Assembly (NCBI GenBank): GCA_043801855.1
Contig: JAZDLQ010000103.1
Span: 1-64,000 of the forward strand
Direction: 5' to 3'
Origin: CAYTWW01 sp043801855
Lineage (GTDB): Archaea; Nanobdellota; Nanobdellia; Woesearchaeales; GW2011-AR15
DNA length: 64,000 nucleotides
A program made the position numbers and the translations under genes. Below are positions 52,732 through 62,961 of the stretch, piece after piece; positions within the stretch are counted from its first letter, which is position 1; each line of letters starts with the position of its first letter. The notes under the pieces were generated by a model. That model had not been told where the DNA came from. It was given only the letters and a program-made list of their open reading frames with translations, and did not search any database.

Positions 52732-55700
52732 CTACGGCTCCATAATTATCAGCGGATTATAAATCTCAACATCGCAATTAGGCTCAATAAAAATTATTGC
52801 TTCTCCTTCATTTTCATTTGCATCCATTTTTCCTAAAAAATACAGTATTTCATAATTTTTTCCAAGTGAATCTGATGAAAACAGGTTGTAATGGCTAAGC
52901 CTTGTCATGTGGCCTGAGGCAGGATAGATTCCAATCCTTGCGCACCCCTTTTCAGTAGCTTTTACCCATGATACGACAGCGATATTAGGCTCGATATGGT
53001 ATGATTCACTAAAATACTTTTCGAGGTTTAACTTTATTTTTACTTTTCCAGCTTCTTGTTTTGTTGAAATGTACATTACTGAGGAATTAGCATTGTTTAC
53101 CATTACATTAGCGCATGACAGGTTGATGTTTATGCTAAGCACATTTTGGCTTGTATCGCATAAACTATTATTTGGTATTATGTTAATTATTGTTTTTTGC
53201 ATATTTTCAACTGAAAAGTCAGGAAATGGTGATATAGTTTGCTTGGACTTATCTATTATATTATAGCTGTCAAGAAGGATTGTTTGTTCATTTTCAATTA
53301 GTTTCTCTTCATTTGCTACTCCGACAAAGGCATATGTTTCGTCGCTTAGTGTGATGTTAAGGATTGAATGCTGGCCGAAAGTTGCGGCATAGATACTATC
53401 CATTTCCTTATCGTACGCAAGCTGCTCTAAATGAATTCCTGAGATATTTACCATCTCTTGCAATATTTTTCGAGATTTTTCAAGGATGTAAATCTTGTTT
53501 TCAGGTGTTATTTTTAGTATATATCCATCTGCGCCTTCATGGAGCGTGTTTGAAACATAAATGTTTCCTATTATATCCTGTATTAGTCCTCGTGGCTCTG
53601 AAAAATATTCTGATTTCAGAGTTGATATTTGCGCTCTGCTGTTTATTTTATAAATGAGATTTAAGCTTGTGTCAGTAGCATATATTGTGTTGTTGGAAGC
53701 AAACAAAATTCCCTGAATGCCGCCGAATATGCCTGTAAAATTTAACAAGCTCTCTTTTTTTCCGTTTCCTTTTATTTTAGTAATCTGGCCTGCATCTGTG
53801 AAAATCAGCGTATTTTCTTCTTTTGAATAATCCATGCCGAATAACGCTTCTTCCGTATCTGCGATTTTAATTGTTTTCTGCTTATTTATATCAGCCAAGA
53901 ATATTTTCTTCCCAAGATAATCCCCAATAAAAATGCTGTCACCATCTTTATGCTTAACTAGCATGATGCTGTCGATTTTTTGATTGTCAGCCTGTATTTT
54001 TATTTCACTAACATTTTTATTGCCTATTTCGAATTTGTATATTGTGTCAGTTTCCAGATAGTAGTTAGTGAAAAAAACAGCCCCGTCACTTGCCAGGCTG
54101 ATGCTGTAAGGATATATTGATGTATTTGTCCACAAGATTGAAGCTTGCTTGGAACTCCCTTTTTTATCCGAAGCTTCTCCATAGATAGAAACATCATCAT
54201 CAGCTTTTTTTTCGGAGCCAATAATAGTTTTTCTTTGCGCCAAATCGTCGTCCATATCTTCGATTGCTTCATTGTCATATTGGCTGATTGGCGCATCATT
54301 GTGTCTAACAGCAAATTCACTTGGTTTGATATGGTAGGTCCTGCCTTGATATAAAGAATCCAACATAAGGCAGGCTGCTATAGATGCGAGCAATGTTAAA
54401 AAAACAATTAACAGCAGATTTTTCCTAATAAATGCAGCTATTTGCATGTCTTCTTCTTTTTTAAATGCCACATAAAGAAATATTCCGAATACTATCAGTA
54501 GCGCATAAATTGCTGCCTGGTAAATACTTTGAGGATAATAGTAAATCGTATATATACCGGGCTCTTCTGCATGCCATCCGTTTGCATAAAAATTGACCGA
54601 AAAATGCTTATTTTCTTTTTTTTGGAAAAATTGCCCCAGCATTGAAGGTTTGCCTTTTACAAGAACCCAATTATCATCATATGCCTCAGAAAAAATTAGA
54701 AATTTATTAGATGAAGTCTTATTCACAATAAACATAACTGGGCTTTTTTTTATATAAGTGTCATCTGCCCCGCCATATATCTCTTCTGCGGGAACGACAA
54801 GATTGGCTTTATTATAACCCGGGTTCCAAACCTGCAGATTTTCAAAGGCTCTTATGGAATGATTATAATGCTGCAAATAAGATGAAGTATAAATATGCAT
54901 ATTGGTATTTTGAAGATTAATGATTTGCAGCTTTCCAAACTGCTTTTGTTCGTATCCTGAGTTGTGCAGGTATGAAATAAAGCTCAAATATTTTTTACCG
55001 GTTATAGGATACCAATCATTGTTTCCTTCAATATAGCCCCAATTTGCATCCTCGTGCAGTAAAAGATACTTTATGTTGTATATTTTAAACAAATAGTCGA
55101 GCATTGGGCTTATTGAGCTTTCGGAAGGTTGTTTATCAAAAGGGGAATTGTTGGAATAATTCATGAGAATTTTTAAGTAGTTTATCGTGCTATGCTTTTT
55201 GCCATTGGTTTCAATTCTAAGATAAAAATCTCTGGCAGGATTCTCTTCAGTAAAAGAAATGCTTTTTTTAGTAATTTTTTCTGATATAAACGTATTGTCA
55301 TATATCTTTTTCCAGTGTTTCATATCACTGCTGATGCTTAATGCTTCACCGTAATCGTTATGCTCAAAGCTGCTGTATTCAACTAATCCATTTACAACTT
55401 CATTGCTGTTAGAGAGATTAAGGATTATGTACCCCGGATGGTAAAGTATTATCTGTCCGCTTGAAAAAAGAGAAGAATAGCCCTTTGCGCCAGGCAAGGA
55501 ATTCTTAAAAACTGTTACATAATTTTGTGAAAAAGTCTTCTCATTAAAGCCATACTCAGGGATTTCATAGGTAAATATGATCTTATCATCAATCTCATTG
55601 AAGGAGACTATTGAGATGTTGCTCAATGCTAAAGATAATTCTTCAACTAGTGGCTCCATCTTATCAGATATTCCAATAAAATCTGAACTGAACAAATAAG

Positions 55701-57138
55701 GGTATGGGTTAGAGCCTTGAAATCCATGTTCCCAGTAAAAGGCAGACTGATAGTTTGTGCTTATCGGCATTGGAAGCACCCTGTAATCTTCTTTATCTGC
55801 CTCAAGATAATCATTTGCCAATTCATAATATTGCGGAACTTTAAAGGAGCTTGACCTAAGCAATTTTCCCTCTTCAACAAAATCATATCCACTAAATACA
55901 GGCAATGCAAAAATCACAAATACTATGCTTATTGCAGCCTGCATCGCTATTTTTAACTTATTGTTTTTTATGCTTAATAATATTGCGTCAATCGACAATC
56001 CAATCAAGATTGAATAAAAAAGAGTGTAAATCAGGTTGAGTTTAGTTAGGTTTCTAAAAACAGTAATAAAGAATGGGATTTTCTGAAACACAACTGAATT
56101 GATAAAGCCAAAAGGAGGCTTTAGCCCGTTCTCAATTGCAATTATGCATAGCAGGCCAAATAATGTAAAATAGTACAAAGACTTGTTTGGAAGCCTAGTA
56201 AGCTTGATGCTAAACAGCGCAAGGCTAACAAAAAGAAATTCAATTATTATTATATACGGTGTTTTTAATATATGATTTGCATATGGAAAAAAAACATCTT
56301 CCCCCCTGAACTTTAATAGATAGTTTTGGCCATATGGAAAGCCGATAAAGGCGTACCTTATGTATGCGCTTGCGCCTTCCATCACAGATACATCTGTAGT
56401 TCCTTCAATATTTGAGGATAAAAGGTTTGTTTGCATTGAAAAAAGGCTCGGAAGAATCCAAAAGCTGTTTAATAGCATCCATAGCAAAAGGAATGTTGCA
56501 GAATATTTAGCGACAAATTTTTTTTCATCTTTAAAAAAATAATAAACAGCATAAAAGATCATCGGCAAAAATTGAATTATTATAAGGCCCGGATTTGTAA
56601 ATGAATACGATGAGAACAGCGTAATTATAACAACAGAGCTAAGTACATATCCCACTTTTTTTTTCTCAGCTAACCCTTTTATGAAAAGTGCAGTAGTGAG
56701 CGGAAGAGTTGCAAAAAGAGTAAAATAAAATAAATGAAGCATTACTCCTATTCCAAATGCGTAAAACATTGAGCAAAAAATCCTGCTAAAAAATCTCATC
56801 TCCAAAACACGGCATAGATAGTACATTGATGCAGCAGAACCAAAAATTATCAGGAGATAATACACCCTTTGGGAAAGTTCTGGCCCAATAGCCGATATGA
56901 TTAGGCTAAAAAACCCGAAAGGGAAAATCATAGGAGATGCTCTCGTCATGGAATACCCAAGGGAATCAGGCGTCCACATATAAATTAGTGATTTGAAGTA
57001 TTTGATGTCAAGCAGCGGCCAGAAATGATCGTAATACCAAATCATTGTGCTTTTTTTAAAAAATCGAGTAATTATAAATAGCGACATTAAGAATAAAAGG
57101 CAAAGCCCAAGTAAATTCTTTTTTTTTTCAAGTTTCAT
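52732..57138 (-). CDS. Giant GT-C-like membrane protein with extracellular beta-propeller
   Basis: 1,468 residues. The first ~430 form about 12 membrane helices with an early loop WYYDHFWPLLDIKYF, similar to arabinofuranosyltransferase/YfhO-type GT-C enzymes. A large extracellular part follows, with F5/8-like discoidin segments (SSFEHNDYGEALSISSDMKH). Two more helices lie at about 885-950 (AAIYALLIVFGIFLYVAFK, LLLIVFLTLLASIAACLML). After about 1000 come NHL-like propeller blades (YPYSISLASDGAVFFTNY, FTDAGQITKIKGNGK, FASNNTIYATDTS, DIIGNIYVSNTLHEG). It is a paralogue of the upstream 1,041-residue protein, with the propeller added. It would use a polyprenyl-phosphate sugar outside the cell (inference). 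Confidence 0.82.
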   Translation of the reverse strand: MKLEKKKNLLGLCLLFLMSLFIITRFFKKSTMIWYYDHFWPLLDIKYFKSLIYMWTPDSLGYSMTRASPMIFPFGFFSLIISAIGPELSQRVYYLLIIFGSAASMYYLCRVLEMRFFSRIFCSMFYAFGIGVMLHLFYFTLFATLPLTTALFIKGLAEKKKVGYVLSSVVIITLFSSYSFTNPGLIIIQFLPMIFYAVYYFFKDEKKFVAKYSATFLLLWMLLNSFWILPSLFSMQTNLLSSNIEGTTDVSVMEGASAYIRYAFIGFPYGQNYLLKFRGEDVFFPYANHILKTPYIIIIEFLFVSLALFSIKLTRLPNKSLYYFTLFGLLCIIAIENGLKPPFGFINSVVFQKIPFFITVFRNLTKLNLIYTLFYSILIGLSIDAILLSIKNNKLKIAMQAAISIVFVIFALPVFSGYDFVEEGKLLRSSSFKVPQYYELANDYLEADKEDYRVLPMPISTNYQSAFYWEHGFQGSNPYPYLFSSDFIGISDKMEPLVEELSLALSNISIVSFNEIDDKIIFTYEIPEYGFNEKTFSQNYVTVFKNSLPGAKGYSSLFSSGQIILYHPGYIILNLSNSNEVVNGLVEYSSFEHNDYGEALSISSDMKHWKKIYDNTFISEKITKKSISFTEENPARDFYLRIETNGKKHSTINYLKILMNYSNNSPFDKQPSESSISPMLDYLFKIYNIKYLLLHEDANWGYIEGNNDWYPITGKKYLSFISYLHNSGYEQKQFGKLQIINLQNTNMHIYTSSYLQHYNHSIRAFENLQVWNPGYNKANLVVPAEEIYGGADDTYIKKSPVMFIVNKTSSNKFLIFSEAYDDNWVLVKGKPSMLGQFFQKKENKHFSVNFYANGWHAEEPGIYTIYYYPQSIYQAAIYALLIVFGIFLYVAFKKEEDMQIAAFIRKNLLLIVFLTLLASIAACLMLDSLYQGRTYHIKPSEFAVRHNDAPISQYDNEAIEDMDDDLAQRKTIIGSEKKADDDVSIYGEASDKKGSSKQASILWTNTSIYPYSISLASDGAVFFTNYYLETDTIYKFEIGNKNVSEIKIQADNQKIDSIMLVKHKDGDSIFIGDYLGKKIFLADINKQKTIKIADTEEALFGMDYSKEENTLIFTDAGQITKIKGNGKKESLLNFTGIFGGIQGILFASNNTIYATDTSLNLIYKINSRAQISTLKSEYFSEPRGLIQDIIGNIYVSNTLHEGADGYILKITPENKIYILEKSRKILQEMVNISGIHLEQLAYDKEMDSIYAATFGQHSILNITLSDETYAFVGVANEEKLIENEQTILLDSYNIIDKSKQTISPFPDFSVENMQKTIINIIPNNSLCDTSQNVLSININLSCANVMVNNANSSVMYISTKQEAGKVKIKLNLEKYFSESYHIEPNIAVVSWVKATEKGCARIGIYPASGHMTRLSHYNLFSSDSLGKNYEILYFLGKMDANENEGEAIIFIEPNCDVEIYNPLIIMEP

Positions 57139-60100
57139 TATCTATGCCTTTTTCTTACGCTTATAAGCAGTATTGGGTATGCAATAATGATTATAATTGT
57201 TAAGCTTAAAAATACATTCAGGTACGTCTGAGGATAGAAAAAAAGAGTATATCTCCCTGCATCAGCAATATGCCATGCATTCGCATAGAAGTTTACTTTT
57301 ATGTGGTTGAAGCCATCATTTAATCCTAATCTGTCAAAAAAAGAGGGGCTGCCCTTTACAAGTCTCCAGTTATCGTCATACCTTGCTGATAAAACAAGGT
57401 ATTCTGGCATGCTTGATTTTTTTTCGACAATAATTTCTGTAGGATTCGCAATATTGTATTCTGCAATTCTCATGTTTTCAACAGGCGCATTTGGGCTAAT
57501 AATAAATTCTTCATCATATTTTTGAGCGTCTTTGATGTTTAGATTAGCAAATGTTGCTTTACTGAATTTTTCAATACTGTCCACAAAGTAGACATATTTT
57601 GCTTCTTCTTCAAGCTGGGTTATGCTAACCATTCCAATATCAACAGATCTATTATTGTTATCATCACTAAATAATTTAAGAAAATTTAGGTACTGAAATT
57701 TTGTATTTGGATACCAATCATTGGACCGCAATGCTATGTAATTCCAATTTGTGTCTTTATGAAACAAGATAGAATCAATATTATAAAGCGACAGTACATG
57801 CTTAATTAGCTTAAAATCAATGTTGTCCTTGCTTAAATCGTTTTTATATTTAATACTGACATCAATCGCAGAAATCGTCTGGTGCTTTTTAGTATTATTT
57901 GAGAGCTTAAAATAAACAAAATTGGCTCCATTAGCGTATTCACTTTCTGCAAGCTTTTGTGTGTATCCTGCATTATCGGCATTATTATTTAGCAGTTCAA
58001 TCCAGTTTAGGCCATCTCTGCTGATGCTGATTCTCTCACCATAATCCTTATGATTATAGCTCCTGTATTCGAATGCGGCATTCTGTATTGGGTATCCAAC
58101 ATCAAACTTCCATATAATCTCACTAGGTTTTTCTGAAACCAGCTGTCCGCTTTCTATTGACCAATTATTGTAATTATGGTCTGAAGTTAAATTACCTTGG
58201 AGATAATTAAATGCTGCAATATCCGTTTTTCTGAAGCCATTCTTATCTATTTTATAATTATAGTACATATATTCATCGGTTCTTACCAATTTGCAGCCTG
58301 TGCCAGCAAGATTTGCACTGATATCAATGAAGCTTACTGTTGAATGCTTTCTGCCATTGCTCTCTAATTTCATCATCATCCTGTTTTTTCCATGCAGATA
58401 ACGAGAAGAAATATTTTTTACACTAATTACATTATCACTTAGCGTATTATTAAATATCAAAAGCCACTCATTGCTGTCGCCAGATAAATATATCTTTTCT
58501 CCGTAGTCATTATGGTTAAAGCTTCTTAAAGAGACATTGACCTCGTTTATCGGGCAGGTAAATGAATAATCCCATATTAAATAACAGTTGCCTGTGCAAA
58601 CTAATTGGCCGCCGTCTGCAAGCCATGGACTATGTTCTGCATCGCCATTAAATCCATTCAAGCTTGATACTCTCTCTTCATAGAACCCAAAATACGGCAC
58701 TTGGTAATAGAAGATGCCATCACCTGAGAGATATTCAAGTGGCATCCTCGAGATGTATCCAGAGAGTGTATCAAAAAGAAAATCTGAGCCCCACTTTGAT
58801 CCTATTACATTTTTTTTGAATAGGTATGGGTAAGGATTTGAGCCCTGGTAACCTTTATCCCAGTCCAACGCAAGTTGATATGTCTTTGTTAAAGGCATTG
58901 ATAATGCTCTTGCGTCCTGGTTTGATTCTGCCAAATATTTATCAGCAGCACTGTAATAGTCTGGTATTTCAACACTTGAGCTTCTTAAGAATTCTCCTTT
59001 ATCAACAAAATTATATCCTTTCCATACAGGGAAAGAATAGGCTATGAAAATCACAATCAATATTGCATAGACTGCTTTTGGGAGCTTTTTTTTCTCAATA
59101 GTATCAATTGATTTGCCTATCATCAATGCAGCAAGCATCATCACAATTAAGTTGAATTTTGTCAAATTCCTAAAGATAGTTATAAAAAAGGGAATCTTTT
59201 GGAAAACAAATGTGTTTATGGTGCTAAATGGTTCCTTAAGGCCGTTCTCAATAATAATTAATAACAAATAAAAAAAGAATACGAATAGATAAAAAGAATA
59301 ATCTTTTGAATTTGGAAAAACCAAAAATAAAATCATCAATAAAAAAAATAAAAAACCTATAAATATGACGATTGGATTTTTAAGGAAATGATTTGCCCAC
59401 GTAAATATAACGTCTTTTTCAAATTTGGAAAAATATCCCTGGCCATAAGGAAGATTAAGCATAGCATATTTAATGTCAGCGCTCACGCCTTTCATTACAG
59501 TTATATCAGTCATACCTGAAATCTCTGAGCTTTCTAAGTTTGATTTAATCGAAAAAAAGTTGGGCACTATCCAAAATGAATTAATTAATAGCCAAAAAAA
59601 GGCAAGGGCAAGTGAAAACTTAATTACATGCTGCTTATTTTTTTCAGTAAATAAAAAGAAAATCCCTGCAAATAAGAGAGGCAGCCATTGAATTATAATA
59701 TATCCTGGGTTTGAATATGCTGAAGTTCCAGTAAATAGCCAGATAACCGAGAACAAATATATATAGGGAAATTTTTTCTGCTTTTTTATGCCATTTATAT
59801 AAAGGCCAAAATATAATGGCATGAACGCAAACAAGGTAAGGTATGAAAATCCAAAAATCAGGCTAAGGCCAAATGCGTAAAAACATGCGGAGAAGAATCT
59901 GGAAAACTTTGAGAGATTTAGTATTGAACATAAATAATACATAGATACTGCAGCAGATGCAATGATAAAAAAATAATATACACCTTGTGATGTTAGATTG
60001 CTTAAACCAATAAAATCAATTATTCCAATAAAAAGCCCCATCGGAAGAAGATTAGGTATTCCCCTGACAAATGACATTCCAATTCCATCAGCATTCCACG

Positions 60101-60263
60101 TATATAAATTAGATAAGAAATATTTTATTCCTAAAATTGGCCAGAAATGATCAAAGTGCCATATTGGAAGACCATCATTAAAATAATTTAGAGTTACAAT
60201 TAATGATAATAATAACAGAATCGATATGAGAATCCATGATTTTCTTAGAAGTTTTATTAACAC
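57138..60263 (-). CDS. Large GT-C-like membrane protein
   Basis: 1,041 residues. About 12 N-terminal membrane helices with loop WHFDHFWPILGIKYF, closely like its downstream paralogue. Then a large extracellular region with three F5/8-type repeats, each marked by FNHDYGE-type text (FNHNDYGEKIYLSGDSNEW, YNHKDYGERISISRDGLNW). Near the end is a conserved RYDDNWRLVKGSPSF block and one last helix (VFLSLTIIIIIAYPILLISV). Stop and next start overlap as TAATG, so the two paralogues are translationally coupled. Likely a glycosyltransferase that extends or attaches surface glycan, with carbohydrate-binding repeats (inference). Confidence 0.82.
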   Translation of the reverse strand: MLIKLLRKSWILISILLLLSLIVTLNYFNDGLPIWHFDHFWPILGIKYFLSNLYTWNADGIGMSFVRGIPNLLPMGLFIGIIDFIGLSNLTSQGVYYFFIIASAAVSMYYLCSILNLSKFSRFFSACFYAFGLSLIFGFSYLTLFAFMPLYFGLYINGIKKQKKFPYIYLFSVIWLFTGTSAYSNPGYIIIQWLPLLFAGIFFLFTEKNKQHVIKFSLALAFFWLLINSFWIVPNFFSIKSNLESSEISGMTDITVMKGVSADIKYAMLNLPYGQGYFSKFEKDVIFTWANHFLKNPIVIFIGFLFFLLMILFLVFPNSKDYSFYLFVFFFYLLLIIIENGLKEPFSTINTFVFQKIPFFITIFRNLTKFNLIVMMLAALMIGKSIDTIEKKKLPKAVYAILIVIFIAYSFPVWKGYNFVDKGEFLRSSSVEIPDYYSAADKYLAESNQDARALSMPLTKTYQLALDWDKGYQGSNPYPYLFKKNVIGSKWGSDFLFDTLSGYISRMPLEYLSGDGIFYYQVPYFGFYEERVSSLNGFNGDAEHSPWLADGGQLVCTGNCYLIWDYSFTCPINEVNVSLRSFNHNDYGEKIYLSGDSNEWLLIFNNTLSDNVISVKNISSRYLHGKNRMMMKLESNGRKHSTVSFIDISANLAGTGCKLVRTDEYMYYNYKIDKNGFRKTDIAAFNYLQGNLTSDHNYNNWSIESGQLVSEKPSEIIWKFDVGYPIQNAAFEYRSYNHKDYGERISISRDGLNWIELLNNNADNAGYTQKLAESEYANGANFVYFKLSNNTKKHQTISAIDVSIKYKNDLSKDNIDFKLIKHVLSLYNIDSILFHKDTNWNYIALRSNDWYPNTKFQYLNFLKLFSDDNNNRSVDIGMVSITQLEEEAKYVYFVDSIEKFSKATFANLNIKDAQKYDEEFIISPNAPVENMRIAEYNIANPTEIIVEKKSSMPEYLVLSARYDDNWRLVKGSPSFFDRLGLNDGFNHIKVNFYANAWHIADAGRYTLFFYPQTYLNVFLSLTIIIIIAYPILLISVRKRHR

Positions 60264-60275
60264 TTTATTTTTAAC

Positions 60276-60632
60276 CTATTTATTATCTGTTTTTGTAAAA
60301 TTAGCGATAGCCATTACAATTGTACCTGCCAAAAGCAAAAGAAATACTGCAATGGATGCGTTTTCAGCAAGGCTATCTCTACCAACTATCATGGCAAAAG
60401 GAATAATCGGCAGTATTACAAACGAAATTTTATAAAGTGAATCAGAACGAAGATAATTCAGTTCTGGTATGCTTGATACAAGAGACCTAATCGTCATTGC
60501 AAATTTTTTCATAATAATTTTTAAGATATTTATAGTAATATTAAGTGGTTTTATCAATAATATATTGCAGACAGCATCAAAAGCTTCATCAACTAGTTTA
60601 TTCTGGAAAAAATCGTCTTTTATTTCGTTCAC
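60276..60632 (-). CDS. Small membrane protein, 118 residues
   Basis: A soluble helical first half (NKLVDEAFDAVCNILLIKPL) is followed by two hydrophobic helices at about 67-83 and 91-109 (ISFVILPIIPFAMIV, IAVFLLLLAGTIVMAIA). No motif recognised. It lies 13 bases after the 330-residue gene and 12 before the GT-C gene in the same operon, so it is probably an accessory subunit of the membrane complex. Confidence 0.65.
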   Translation of the reverse strand: MNEIKDDFFQNKLVDEAFDAVCNILLIKPLNITINILKIIMKKFAMTIRSLVSSIPELNYLRSDSLYKISFVILPIIPFAMIVGRDSLAENASIAVFLLLLAGTIVMAIANFTKTDNK

Positions 60633-60645
60633 CCCGGATATAATT

Positions 60646-61638
60646 TCATTTGGTACTTAATTTTATCTTATTTAGACCACCATACAATGGAAATATCATA
60701 AAATCATCATAATTATTTACAACCTTAGCATTATTATAATTCGCATAAAGATGCAATATTAATTTTTCGGTGCAATTTTCTGGCATAAAAATAGTTGAAT
60801 ATTTTTTCCATTCATTTGATGAATTTAAAGCAACATTTATATTGCATATTCCACAGCCGCTGTCCCAAAGGCAAATATATGGATTGTCTCCCTTATAATA
60901 AAATGAAATTGAATATGATTTTGCATTTTCAATTTGTTTTATCTCCTGATTTACGCATGCGCAATGGCTGCTTGATCCTAATTCAAGAGAATATTTTTTT
61001 TCAATTGAATTATTTGATTGTATTGCAAAAATACTTTCAGTGCCAGACTTGCCCTTGCAGCAATCCTTTACACCACTCCACGTCCCTTCCTCAAAACCGC
61101 CATCTTTAAGCAGATTCTCACCAGTTCCAGGAAACTCAATCTTCAAAGAATGCTCTCCTTTTTTTAGCTTCATGTCTCCAATGTTCACCCACATGTAATC
61201 CTCTCCAAACACTTTTTGGGTAAAATACTTTTCGTCAACAGATATTTTATTTTTCCTGTTCTCAAAATTAGACAATATATATAGGTTATAATTGCCTGTT
61301 TCATTAATGCTGAATTTATACAGGGCAGAATTGCCACTTACCTCTCCATTGGATAAGTCAATATCTATTTCAACACTTTCGCTGCTAAAAGAATCATTGC
61401 CATCCAATATTGAATTTAGCGCAATGAATATAATAAGTAATACGCCAGCTGCAGCAAAGATTGCCTCTGCTGCATTAATCAGATGCTTTCTAAAATTTTT
61501 TTTAACTTTTATCATTCTTTTTTTATCTGGCTCAATTGCAGCTTTTATCTTTTTTAACGGTGTATAATATTTGGAATGTGAATCATCCTGAAATATTGTC
61601 TCATCTTTAGGAATTTTAATCTTATGAATAACACTCAC
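60646..61638 (-). CDS. Single-pass membrane protein with carbohydrate-binding-like domain
   Basis: 330 residues from a GTG start. A charged cytoplasmic segment of about 50 residues leads to one helix (AAEAIFAAAGVLLIIFIALN, about 57-77). The outside part has a beta domain (YKFSINETGNYNLYILSNFE) and then a CBM4/9-like lectin fold starting LLKDGGFEEGTW, with several Cys pairs (DCCKGK, CACVNQ, DSGCGIC). It is the first gene of the reverse operon that encodes the two GT-C giants. It may bind the glycan they act on (inference). Confidence 0.72.
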   Translation of the reverse strand: MSVIHKIKIPKDETIFQDDSHSKYYTPLKKIKAAIEPDKKRMIKVKKNFRKHLINAAEAIFAAAGVLLIIFIALNSILDGNDSFSSESVEIDIDLSNGEVSGNSALYKFSINETGNYNLYILSNFENRKNKISVDEKYFTQKVFGEDYMWVNIGDMKLKKGEHSLKIEFPGTGENLLKDGGFEEGTWSGVKDCCKGKSGTESIFAIQSNNSIEKKYSLELGSSSHCACVNQEIKQIENAKSYSISFYYKGDNPYICLWDSGCGICNINVALNSSNEWKKYSTIFMPENCTEKLILHLYANYNNAKVVNNYDDFMIFPLYGGLNKIKLSTK

Positions 61639-61684
61639 CCCATGCTAACGATTTATCTAGGCTAATATAAATTTTTTGCAAAAT

Positions 61685-61697
61685 CGAAAGATTTAAG
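61685..61697 (+). promoter_or_regulatory. Promoter of the ImmA/IrrE gene
   Basis: CGAAAGATTTAAG, a BRE followed by a TATA-like ATTTAAG, lies about 30 bases before the ATG at 61723 in the gap between divergent genes. Confidence 0.45.
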
Positions 61698-61722
61698 AAG
61701 AATTTCTTCCAAGGTTGTTAAT

Positions 61723-62961
61723 ATGGGCAGAATTGTTGAGCTTAACAATATGGAATTTAGGATTAGTCCTGTTAGGCTGAAATACTTGTTGGACTTATAC
61801 AAGTTATCAAATGAAGAATTTCTTTCAAAATTACAGGGCACTAATAAAAATATAGTTTTATCATTGGACGATATAAGTCAGATATTACAAGATAATAAAA
61901 AAGTGAAGCTTACCTTATTAAAAAAAATGGATAATATCTTTGGGAAAGGAGTTAATTGGCTTATTTCTAAGAGGGGTTTGCCTTCCAAGGAAAAATTTAG
62001 TCTTTTTTTTAGAAAAGATAAATTTAACTCGAGAATAAATATAGGCTCAATTAGGATAGTTGAAGAATTTGAAAGAAAGAAAGATGAAATTGAAGCTTAT
62101 TGCAATAACATTAATTATAAGGCCATAAAAAAATTAAATTATAATTTAACTGATGATCCTGACTTTGTCGCAAAAATTATAAGGAAGAAGTTTGATGAAA
62201 CCAGAATTAAATTAAAAAAGGAGGCTCTTTTAAGAGAAAATAATTCAGATAGGGATTTTTTGGAAAATTTAATTCGGATCATTGAAGAGTTTAATGTTTT
62301 TGTTTTTGAATTTACCGAAAACTGGAATAAAAAAGATAAAGCAGATTTTAACGGTTTTTTCATGAGTCCAAACCTGATTGTCATAAAACGGCAGCAAAAC
62401 TATTTTAAAAGGGAGATTTTTACATTAATGCACGAATTTGCGCACTACTTAATTAATGAAGAAGAAATTGATGAAGAAGTAGGCGAGTCTTTAAATCAAG
62501 GAAAAGTCGAAAATTGGTGTAACGAATTTGCATATCAATTTTTAATTGCTGATTTTGATAATAAAATTAAGGAATTAGATGAAGCTGTTTCTTCAAATGG
62601 TTTTCACAAAGAATTGCTAGAAGAGATTTCTAAAAAAACCAGGTTAAGCACTTTAGCTTTATATACCAAGCTAAGAATTATTAATAAAATATCCGCAATG
62701 TCATATAGTAAAATATATGATGAGATTATTGATTCTATTAACAAAGAAATTCAAAAAAAAAAGGAAGCTGCAGAGCTTGAAAGACAGATATTAAAAGAAA
62801 AAGATCAAAAATCATTTACAAGTTCTCCCAAGCCAATTGAATCTAATTTGTTTAAAGAAATCCTTAAAATTAATTATTTTGAAGGCAATATTAGTGAGGG
62901 TCAAGTATTGGAATCCTTAAAATTAAAGAATAAATCAATAAATGAGGTAATTTATTCATGA
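61723..62961 (+). CDS. ImmA/IrrE family metallopeptidase
   Basis: 412 residues. The N-terminal ~100 residues look like a helical DNA-binding (XRE-related) part (RLKYLLDLYKLSNEEFLSKL, ISQILQDNKKVKLTLLKKMD). The central zinc peptidase has LMHEFAHYLINEEE with the HExxH at residues 237-241 and the downstream WCNEFAYQFLI glutamate helix. The C-terminus is a charged coiled coil plus a short domain. Members pair with DUF4411 PIN proteins as type II toxin-antitoxin-like or phage-related modules. Its stop overlaps the next start (ATGA). Confidence 0.88.
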   Translation: MGRIVELNNMEFRISPVRLKYLLDLYKLSNEEFLSKLQGTNKNIVLSLDDISQILQDNKKVKLTLLKKMDNIFGKGVNWLISKRGLPSKEKFSLFFRKDKFNSRINIGSIRIVEEFERKKDEIEAYCNNINYKAIKKLNYNLTDDPDFVAKIIRKKFDETRIKLKKEALLRENNSDRDFLENLIRIIEEFNVFVFEFTENWNKKDKADFNGFFMSPNLIVIKRQQNYFKREIFTLMHEFAHYLINEEEIDEEVGESLNQGKVENWCNEFAYQFLIADFDNKIKELDEAVSSNGFHKELLEEISKKTRLSTLALYTKLRIINKISAMSYSKIYDEIIDSINKEIQKKKEAAELERQILKEKDQKSFTSSPKPIESNLFKEILKINYFEGNISEGQVLESLKLKNKSINEVIYS

